Notes under the pieces: model-generated
The model's input: only the letters and a program-made list of their open reading frames with translations
Database searches by the model: none
What the model was told of the DNA's origin: nothing
Position numbers and translations under genes: made by a program
Part shown: positions 8,836-13,863 of the stretch, piece by piece
How the letters are laid out: each line of letters opens with the position of its first letter
Numbering within the stretch: position 1 is the stretch's first letter
Source of the DNA: JANNWF01 sp041675805
Lineage (GTDB): Bacteria; Pseudomonadota; Gammaproteobacteria; Xanthomonadales; Xanthomonadaceae
Length of the DNA: 13,863 nt
Reading direction: 5' to 3'
NCBI GenBank assembly: GCA_041675805.1
Contig: JBAYTD010000079.1
Span: 1-13,863, forward strand

Positions 8836-10114
8836 CGTCGGCGCTGGCCTTGGCAACGGCGTTGGCGGGGGTGTCGAACAGGCGCTCGGCGGCGCGCAGC
8901 AACTCGGTGTCGCCGCGCAGGGCGGCGGCGCGCAGGTTGGCGCTGGGCGCGTGCAGCAGCTTGTTGGTCAGGGTGTGGGCGAGGTATTCCAGCGCCTGTT
9001 CCGGGCTGCGTCCCTGCCCCAGCAGGGCGCGGGCGCGGGCCAGCACCGCCTCGCGCTCGCGCTCGCCGCGCTGGCGCAGGCCGCGCAGGGAATCGATGCG
9101 CTCGCTGGCGCGCCACCAGGCGAGGAAATGGTCGACCTGCAGATCGATGATGGTTTCCGCCTGCTCGGCGGCTTCGCGGCGCGAGCGGCGGTTGTCCTCG
9201 ATGCTGCGGTCGAGGTCGTCGACGGTGTAGAGATAGACGTTCTCCAGCGCCGCCGCCGCCGGGTCGATATCGCGCGGCACGGCGAGGTCGAGCAGGAACA
9301 TCGGTCGCTGCCGACGCGCACGCAGTGCCTGCTTGAGGTCGTCGGCGCTGACCACCGGCGTGCGGCTGGCGGTGGCGGAAATGACGATGTCGGCCTCGCC
9401 GAGGTGTCGGCGCAGGTCGTCCAGCGGCAGTGCATAGCCGCCGAAGCGCGTCGCCAGCGTCTGCGCGTGGGCCAGCGTGCGGTTGGCGACCAGCAGCCGG
9501 CGCACGCAGTGGTCGGCAAGATGGCGGCCGGCCAGTTCGATGGTGTCGCCGGCACCGATCAGCAGCACGCTGGCGCGATCGAGTTCGACGAAAGCCTGCT
9601 GCGCCAGCTTGATCGCGGCGAATGCCACCGACACCGGATGGGCACCGATGCGGGTATCGGTGCGCACCCGCTTGGCCACCGAGAAGCTGTTCTGGAACAG
9701 CCGGTCCAGCGGTGCCTTCAGCGCCTTGGCCTCGCGTGCGGCCTGGTAGGCATCCTTGACCTGGCCGAGGATCTGCGGCTCGCCGAGGATCAGCGAATCA
9801 AGCCCGGTGGCGACGCGGAACAGATGCCGCACGGCACCATCGTCGAGGTGGCTGTAAAGGTAGGGTTCGACCTGCTCGGCCGGCACCGCGTGGTGGCGCG
9901 CCAGCCAGTCGGCGGGGGCGCGCTCGGCACCGCTGTCCACCGAACAGTAGATCTCGGTGCGGTTGCAGGTCGACAGCAGCACCGCCTCGTGCACGCCGGG
10001 CTGCTCCAGCAGACCGCCCAACGCGCCGGGCAGCGCGTCGCTGGCGAAGGCCAGGCGTTCGCGCAGGGCAACCGGGGCGGTCTGGTGGTTGATTCCGAGG
10101 GCGAGCAGGGGCAT
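8801..10114 (-). CDS. hemA: Glutamyl-tRNA reductase
   Basis: This enzyme performs the first committed step of C5-pathway tetrapyrrole synthesis, the NADPH-dependent reduction of glutamyl-tRNA(Glu) to glutamate-1-semialdehyde. The 437-residue product (E. coli 418) has the catalytic domain with nucleophile Cys50 in STCNRTEIYC, the H-L-F-R-V segment and GEPQILGQVK (111-120). It also has an NADPH Rossmann domain with GAGDT at 187-191 and a C-terminal helical dimerisation domain. It ends in a Pro/Gln-rich tail (QPQHPPQA) that accounts for part of the extra length and is encoded in the overlap with prfA. ATG 10114 gives the conserved MPLLALGINHQTAP start. It is divergent from the TPR-lolB-ispE run, the layout familiar from Pseudomonas. 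Confidence 0.97.
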   Translation of the reverse strand: MPLLALGINHQTAPVALRERLAFASDALPGALGGLLEQPGVHEAVLLSTCNRTEIYCSVDSGAERAPADWLARHHAVPAEQVEPYLYSHLDDGAVRHLFRVATGLDSLILGEPQILGQVKDAYQAAREAKALKAPLDRLFQNSFSVAKRVRTDTRIGAHPVSVAFAAIKLAQQAFVELDRASVLLIGAGDTIELAGRHLADHCVRRLLVANRTLAHAQTLATRFGGYALPLDDLRRHLGEADIVISATASRTPVVSADDLKQALRARRQRPMFLLDLAVPRDIDPAAAALENVYLYTVDDLDRSIEDNRRSRREAAEQAETIIDLQVDHFLAWWRASERIDSLRGLRQRGEREREAVLARARALLGQGRSPEQALEYLAHTLTNKLLHAPSANLRAAALRGDTELLRAAERLFDTPANAVAKASADDEPQPQHPPQA

Positions 10115-10129
10115 CCGGTATTCTGTGTG

Positions 10130-10167
10130 GCGGTCGCTGGGGAAACCGAAGCGGTCCTCGTGCGGTC
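10130..10167. promoter_or_regulatory. Three phased GCGGTC hexamers in the hemA/TPR intergenic region
   Basis: GCGGTC occurs at 10130-10135, 10151-10156 and 10162-10167. The start-to-start distances are 21 and 11 bases, close to two turns and one turn of the helix. They lie between divergent starts only 92 bases apart. This is the pattern of an operator or activator array, but the hexamer is short and GC-rich, so chance is possible. Confidence 0.25.
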
Positions 10168-10206
10168 TCCCACCGGGGTGGCCGCGTCAATTCCGGAGAG
10201 TTCCGA

Positions 10207-11865
10207 ATGCTTCGATTGCTGTTGCTGGGCGTGTGCATAGTGTACCTGCTCGCCAGTCCGCGTCCGGCGGCGGCAGACGATGATCTGCTGGCGCTGCTGT
10301 CCGGCGAGTTCGCCCTGCAGGAGGGACGCTACGCCGAGGCGGCGCGGGCCTATGTGGCCGCCGCCGAGAACAGCGAGGCGGTGGCACTGTCCGAGCGCGC
10401 CGCGCGGGTCGCGCTGCTGGCCAAGGACGCCGACCTGGCCGAACGCGCGCTGGCGCGCTGGACCACGCTGGCACCCGATGCGCTGGCGGTGCGGCAGATG
10501 GCGGCGGTGCTGGCGCTGCGGCGCGGCGATGTCGATCTCGCCACGCGCGAGTTGACGGCCCTGCTCAAGGCCGAGGGCGAGGACAACTGGAAGCTCGCCC
10601 TGCAGGCCCTCGCCGGCGAGCGCGCCGGCGCGGCGGCTGGCGCGGCGCTGGAGCGCCTGATCGCGGCCGATGCCATCCCGCCGGGGATCGACGCCACCAT
10701 GGGCTTCGGCGGACTGGCCCAGGCGCTGGACCAGGACGCAGCCGCCGCGACCCTCGCCGAGCGTCTCGCCGAACGCCATCCGATGCGCCCGCAGCCGTGG
10801 CTGTGGCGGGCCGAGATTGCGCATCGACGCGGTGAGGAGGAGGCCGCGCTGGCCGCCATCCAGCGCGCGCTGGCCTTGCCCGACCTGGACACCGGCATGC
10901 GCCTGGGCGCGGCGGCGATGCTCAACGAACTGGGCCGCCCGGCCGACGCCGCGCAGGCGCTGGCGCAGGGCGAGCAGGAAGACGCCACACTGGCCGCGCG
11001 CGCCGCCTACCTGGCCCGTGCCGAGGACAGCGCCGCACTGGCCGCGCTGTACGCCGAAGTGCTGGGCGAGGAAGCGCAGCCGCGTTCGCCGGAGCGGCTG
11101 ATGCTGCTGGGCCAGTTGGCGGAACTGCGCGAAGCGTTCACGGACGCCCGCGACTGGTACCAGCGACTGATTGATCGCGACGACATCGACGATGGCCTGC
11201 GCGGCCAGGCGCAGTTGCGTCGCGCCGTGGCGCTGGAGCGTGGCGGCGATCTCGATGCCGCGCTGGCCAGCCTGCACGCCTATCAGGGCAGTGGCGGCGA
11301 GCATGGCGAATCCCTGGTCGGCGCCCATCTGCTGGAAGCCGAACTGCTGATCCGCAGCCACCGCCACGAGGACGCGCTGGCCGCCTACGACCGCGGCCTG
11401 TCGACCTTCGAGGACGATCCCGACCTGCTGTACGGTCGCGCGCTTGGCCTGGAGCGGCTGGATCGTGTCGACGAGGCCATTGCCACCCTGCGCCGTCTGC
11501 TCGAACTCGACCCCGACAACGCCGACGTGATGAACGCGCTTGGCTACACCCTGGCCGACCGCACCGACCAACTGGACGAGGCGCGCGAGCTGATCGAACA
11601 GGCGCTGGCGCAGCGCCCGGACAACGCCGCCATCCTCGATTCGATGGGCTGGGTGCTGTTCCGCCAGGGCCAGACGCAGGAGGCGCTGACGCATCTGCGG
11701 CGCGCCTTCGAACTGCAACGCGACGCCGAGATCGCCGCCCACCTGGGCGAAGTCCTGTGGCGATTGGGTGAGACCGACGAGGCGCGCAGCATCTGGCGTC
11801 TGGGCGAGGAACTGGACGCCGACAACCGCGCCCTGAAGTCGACCATCGAACGCTATCTGCCATGA
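10207..11865 (+). CDS. Periplasmic tetratricopeptide repeat protein (PA4667-like)
   Basis: The 552-residue product has a likely signal peptide (hydrophobic 2-16, AAA cleavage motif at 21-23 before DDD), so it is probably periplasmic or membrane-associated. Cys10 is not in a proper lipobox. The rest is Ala/Leu-rich helical repeat. Early degenerate repeats run from about residue 30 (GEFALQEGRYAEAARAY). The clearest TPRs lie at about 385-535, including HEDALAAYDRGL, DEAIATLRRLLELDPDNAD, NALGYTLAD, DEARELIEQALAQRPDNAA and DSMGWVLFRQGQTQEAL. The NALGYTLAD/DSMGWVLF pair is typical of the TPR family that sits upstream of lolB in Pseudomonas and relatives. The molecular role is not established; outer-membrane biogenesis is inferred from context only. 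GGAG lies 8 bases before ATG 10207. The stop overlaps the lolB ATG as ATGA. Confidence 0.88.
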   Translation: MLRLLLLGVCIVYLLASPRPAAADDDLLALLSGEFALQEGRYAEAARAYVAAAENSEAVALSERAARVALLAKDADLAERALARWTTLAPDALAVRQMAAVLALRRGDVDLATRELTALLKAEGEDNWKLALQALAGERAGAAAGAALERLIAADAIPPGIDATMGFGGLAQALDQDAAAATLAERLAERHPMRPQPWLWRAEIAHRRGEEEAALAAIQRALALPDLDTGMRLGAAAMLNELGRPADAAQALAQGEQEDATLAARAAYLARAEDSAALAALYAEVLGEEAQPRSPERLMLLGQLAELREAFTDARDWYQRLIDRDDIDDGLRGQAQLRRAVALERGGDLDAALASLHAYQGSGGEHGESLVGAHLLEAELLIRSHRHEDALAAYDRGLSTFEDDPDLLYGRALGLERLDRVDEAIATLRRLLELDPDNADVMNALGYTLADRTDQLDEARELIEQALAQRPDNAAILDSMGWVLFRQGQTQEALTHLRRAFELQRDAEIAAHLGEVLWRLGETDEARSIWRLGEELDADNRALKSTIERYLP

Positions 11866-12470
11866 GTCGCGTCCTGCCGCGCCTGCTGCTGGTCGCGCTG
11901 GCGCTGGCTCTCGCCGCCTGCGCCGGGCGCGCGCCGCCGCGCCTCGACGCCGCCGAGCACGAGCGCGCGCAGCGCGAGCGCGAGGCGTGGATCGCCGCAC
12001 AACTGGACTGGTCCCTGCATGGCCGGCTGGCGGTGTCCGACGGCGAGGACAGCGGCAGCGGTCAACTCGACTGGGAAGTGAGCCCGACGCAGACCCGTTT
12101 CGAGTTTCGCGCCCCGGTCAGCCGCCGCGCCTGGCGATTGATCGCCCGCCCCGGTCACGCCGTGCTGGAAGGACTGGACGACGGCCCGCGCCACGGCAGC
12201 GATGCCGCCCGGTTGCTGGAGGAGACCATCGGCTGGTCGCTGCCGCTGGCCGATCTCGCCGCCTGGGCGCGCGGTGCCCGTGGCGACGGCCCGGCACGGA
12301 TCGAATACGCCGCCAGCGGTCTGCCGGCACGCATCATCCAGGCTGGCTGGACCATCGAATACCGCGACTGGCATGCGCGACAGACGCCGCCATTGCCGCG
12401 CCGCGTGTTTGCCCAGCGCGGCGAGCAGCGTGTGCGACTGGTGGTGGAAAGCTGGAACGCCTCGCCGTGA
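11862..12470 (+). CDS. lolB: Outer membrane lipoprotein receptor LolB
   Basis: LolB accepts lipoproteins from periplasmic LolA and inserts them into the inner leaflet of the outer membrane; it is itself a lipoprotein. The 202-residue product (E. coli 207) has a basic/hydrophobic signal and lipobox LAAC with Cys20. The LolB beta-barrel core follows, recognisable by W-S-L-H-GRLAV near 50-58, GQLDWEVSP, the ETIGWSLPLADLAAWARG segment near 140 and the final VRLVVESWN strand. The loop that in E. coli carries the protruding Leu68 (NPLGS there, as I recall) reads APVSR here, which may place Val86 at that point. The ATG sits in a 4-base overlap with the TPR gene, and the stop overlaps the GTG of ispE by 4 bases. 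Sequence divergence is normal for LolB; gene order makes the call firm. Confidence 0.93.
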   Translation: MSRVLPRLLLVALALALAACAGRAPPRLDAAEHERAQREREAWIAAQLDWSLHGRLAVSDGEDSGSGQLDWEVSPTQTRFEFRAPVSRRAWRLIARPGHAVLEGLDDGPRHGSDAARLLEETIGWSLPLADLAAWARGARGDGPARIEYAASGLPARIIQAGWTIEYRDWHARQTPPLPRRVFAQRGEQRVRLVVESWNASP

Positions 12471-13348
12471 ACCTGCCCGTTGGCGAGGGCTGGAGCCGCT
12501 GGCCGGCACCGGCCAAGCTGAACCTGTTTCTGCGCATCGTCGGTCGTCGTGAGGACGGCTATCACCTGCTGCAAACGGTGTTCCAGTTGCTCGACCGGGG
12601 CGACGAACTCGCCCTGCGGGTGCGCCCGGACGGCGTCATCCAGCGCCATGTCGGACTGGCCGATCTGCCGCCCGCGCAGGATCTCGCCGTGCGCGCCGCG
12701 CAGGCGCTGCAACGGGCGACCGGCTGCCGGCTCGGCGCGGACATCGCCATCGACAAGCGCATCCCCGCCGGGGCCGGGTTCGGCGGCGGCAGTTCCGATG
12801 CCGCCAGCACGCTGGTGGCGCTCAATCATCTGTGGCGCACCGGGCTCGACATCGATGCGCTGGCCGCCATCGGCCTCGGGCTGGGTGCCGACGTGCCGCT
12901 GTTCGTGCGGGGGCGCAGCGCCTTCGCCGAAGGGCTGGGCGAATGGCTCACCCCGCTGGCGCTGCCGCCGCGGCATTACCTGCTGCTCGATCCCGGCGTC
13001 CACGTCGCCACCGGCGAGATATTCCAAGCGGCTGAATTGACAAGGAATGCCGCGCCCCTGAAAATAGCGGACTTTGTCGTCGACAGCGACTTCGGCAATG
13101 CTTTCGAGCCCGTGCTGCGCCGCCGCGCGCCGCGGGTCGATGCGGCCCTGACGGCGCTGTCGCGTTTTGGCCGGGCGCGGCTGACGGGCAGCGGCAGCGG
13201 ATGTTTCGTGGCATTCGAGCGCATCGACGCGCTCGAAGCGGCCCGCGAGGCGCTGGCGCCGACATGGACGACATGGCGCGCCAGCGGCGTGAACGAGTCG
13301 CCCCTGCACGCACGGCTGCGTGCGCTGGCGGCGGACCAGTCGGTGTAA
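12467..13348 (+). CDS. ispE: 4-(cytidine 5'-diphospho)-2-C-methyl-D-erythritol kinase
   Basis: IspE phosphorylates CDP-methylerythritol with ATP in the non-mevalonate isoprenoid pathway. The 293-residue product (E. coli 283) is a GHMP kinase. It has PAPAKLNLFL with catalytic Lys17, the glycine-rich ATP loop IPAGAGFGGGSSDAA at 99-113, the catalytic Asp142 in LGADVPLFV, and the C-terminal LTGSGSGCFV loop. The start is taken as GTG 12467 because it forms a GTGA overlap with the lolB stop and leaves a typical N-terminus; no ATG is available before the PAPAKLN motif. A GGA about 10 bases upstream is a weak Shine-Dalgarno, so coupling to lolB is likely. An A/T-rich, rare-codon stretch interrupts the gene at about 13018-13080. 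Confidence 0.96.
   Translation: MNLPVGEGWSRWPAPAKLNLFLRIVGRREDGYHLLQTVFQLLDRGDELALRVRPDGVIQRHVGLADLPPAQDLAVRAAQALQRATGCRLGADIAIDKRIPAGAGFGGGSSDAASTLVALNHLWRTGLDIDALAAIGLGLGADVPLFVRGRSAFAEGLGEWLTPLALPPRHYLLLDPGVHVATGEIFQAAELTRNAAPLKIADFVVDSDFGNAFEPVLRRRAPRVDAALTALSRFGRARLTGSGSGCFVAFERIDALEAAREALAPTWTTWRASGVNESPLHARLRALAADQSV
13037..13065 (+). promoter_or_regulatory. Possible internal promoter for tRNA-Gln and prs
   Basis: A perfect -35 TTGACA (13037-13042) is followed after 17 bases by GAAAAT (13060-13065, 4 of 6 to TATAAT). It lies within ispE in the most A/T-rich patch of this region. A transcript from here would start about 285 bases before the tRNA and could supply tRNA-Gln and prs independently of the lolB operon. 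This is motif evidence only. Confidence 0.35.
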
Positions 13349-13357
13349 CGATCATGT

Positions 13358-13432
13358 TGGGGCGTCGCCAAGTGGTAAGGCACCGGGTTTTGATCCCGGC
13401 ATTCGCAGGTTCGAATCCTGCCGCCCCAGCCA
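13358..13432 (+). tRNA. tRNA-Gln (anticodon UUG)
   Basis: This 75-base gene has an encoded CCA end. The acceptor stem TGGGGCG pairs with CGCCCCA, and the discriminator base is G. The anticodon arm is CCGGG-TTTTGAT-CCCGG, giving anticodon TTG for CAA glutamine codons. The T arm GCAGG-TTCGAAT-CCTGC is perfect. The sequence closely resembles E. coli tRNA-Gln(UUG). It starts 9 bases after the ispE stop and ends about 30 bases before prs, so it is probably cut from a mixed mRNA/tRNA transcript. Confidence 0.98.
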
Positions 13433-13453
13433 TTGGATGCCGTCGCGGGTAGC

Positions 13454-13457
13454 GGAG
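13454..13457 (+). promoter_or_regulatory. Ribosome binding site that decides the prs start
   Basis: GGAG lies only 2 bases before ATG 13460 but 8 bases before the in-frame GTG 13466. Normal spacing therefore favours the GTG, while codon preference favours the ATG. No other Shine-Dalgarno-like sequence is well placed. Confidence 0.5.
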
Positions 13458-13465
13458 TGATGAGC

Positions 13466-13863
13466 GTGAATTCCGACGGAATGCTGGTGTTTTCTGGCAA
13501 CGCCAACCGCCCGCTGGCGCAGGCGGTGTGCCGTGAGCTGGGCGTTCGCCTGGGCAAGGCGCTGGTCGGCCGCTTCTCCGATGGCGAAGTGCAGGTCGAG
13601 ATCGAGGAAAACGTCCGCAAGCAGGACATCTTCGTCATCCAGTCCACCTGTGCGCCGACCGCCGAGAACTTCATGGAGTTGCTGGTGCTGATCGACGCGC
13701 TCAAGCGCGCCTCGGCGGCCAGCGTCACCGCCGTGGTGCCGTACTTCGGCTATGCCCGCCAGGATCGCAAGGACGAGGGGCGCGTCCCCATCACCGCCAA
13801 GCTGGTCGCCAACATGATCGTCGCCGCCGGGGCGGACCGCGTCCTGACAATCGACTTGCACGC
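13466..13863 (+). CDS. prs: Ribose-phosphate pyrophosphokinase (PRPP synthetase), 5' part
   Basis: This enzyme makes PRPP from ribose 5-phosphate and ATP for nucleotide, histidine and tryptophan synthesis. About 133 codons are present before the window ends; the intact family is about 315 residues, so the gene is cut by the window and not broken. Visible motifs are VFSGNANRPLAQ, GRFSDGEVQVEI, FVIQSTCAP, NFMELLVLIDALKRASA, PYFGYARQDRK, RVPITAKLVANM and the start of the Mg-binding TIDLHA. The ATP-binding loop between RQD and the ITAK segment is one residue shorter than the E. coli and Xanthomonas forms I remember. The start is set at GTG 13466 from GGAG spacing; ATG 13460 is the alternative. 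Position after tRNA-Gln matches the Pseudomonas order. Confidence 0.96.
   Translation, partial: MNSDGMLVFSGNANRPLAQAVCRELGVRLGKALVGRFSDGEVQVEIEENVRKQDIFVIQSTCAPTAENFMELLVLIDALKRASAASVTAVVPYFGYARQDRKDEGRVPITAKLVANMIVAAGADRVLTIDLH

Noticed and set aside
8816..10240. A 474-codon plus-strand open frame opposite hemA
   Set aside because: It is antisense shadow of hemA with Gly/Gln/Val-rich sequence, no domain and no ribosome site.
9790..12000. A 736-codon minus-strand open frame across the TPR gene and the start of hemA
   Set aside because: It covers the TPR gene in antisense and the hemA start in another frame, with repetitive Arg/Ala/Gln-rich sequence. The TPR protein, lolB and hemA on the same bases have motifs, start signals and coherent junctions.
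13358..13432. tRNA-Gln 3' end as a phage or island attachment site
   Set aside because: No integrase, direct repeat of the tRNA end or composition shift is visible downstream; a normal prs gene follows immediately.

Overview
This is a GC-rich (roughly two-thirds G+C), almost fully coding stretch of housekeeping chromosome from a Gammaproteobacterium outside the enterics. Two gene-order signatures support this. One is rluD-pgeF divergent from bamD with clpB alongside. The other is hemA-prfA divergent from a TPR gene followed by lolB, ispE, tRNA-Gln and prs, which is the arrangement I recall from Pseudomonas. LolB, BamD, RluD and the E. coli-like ClpB fit the same assignment. I cannot name the genus from the sequence.

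Layout. Bases 1-129 carry no recognisable gene. clpB lies on the minus strand (176-2761), with a strong sigma-32-type heat-shock promoter upstream and a hairpin after its stop. A plus-strand CsgG-family secretion-channel-like gene (2967-4157) follows, wedged between clpB and the minus-strand rluD-pgeF pair (4163-5913). Divergent from rluD is bamD (6003-6836), which converges on fabI (6894-7679) across a perfect hairpin. hemA, prfA and fabI are read in that order on the minus strand (10114 down to 6894). Divergent from hemA is a tight plus-strand run: TPR protein, lolB, ispE, tRNA-Gln(UUG), and a prs gene cut by the window end. The TPR/lolB and lolB/ispE junctions are 4-base overlaps, as is rluD/pgeF.

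How the genes fit together. Several serve the outer membrane: BamD (beta-barrel assembly), LolB (lipoprotein insertion), the CsgG-like protein (probable outer-membrane channel or its relative) and possibly the TPR protein. The rest are core cytoplasmic functions: protein disaggregation, 23S rRNA pseudouridylation, purine nucleoside salvage/repair, fatty-acid elongation, translation termination, haem precursor synthesis, isoprenoid precursor synthesis and PRPP synthesis.

I see no mobile element, CRISPR array, toxin-antitoxin pair, defence island or clearly new system. The points worth a second look are the intrusion of the CsgG-like gene into a conserved neighbourhood and its lack of a lipobox, fabI following prfA where prmC is usual, three phased hexamers in the hemA/TPR intergenic region, an A/T-rich rare-codon patch with a perfect TTGACA inside ispE, and a PRPP synthase active-site loop one residue shorter than the usual gammaproteobacterial form.
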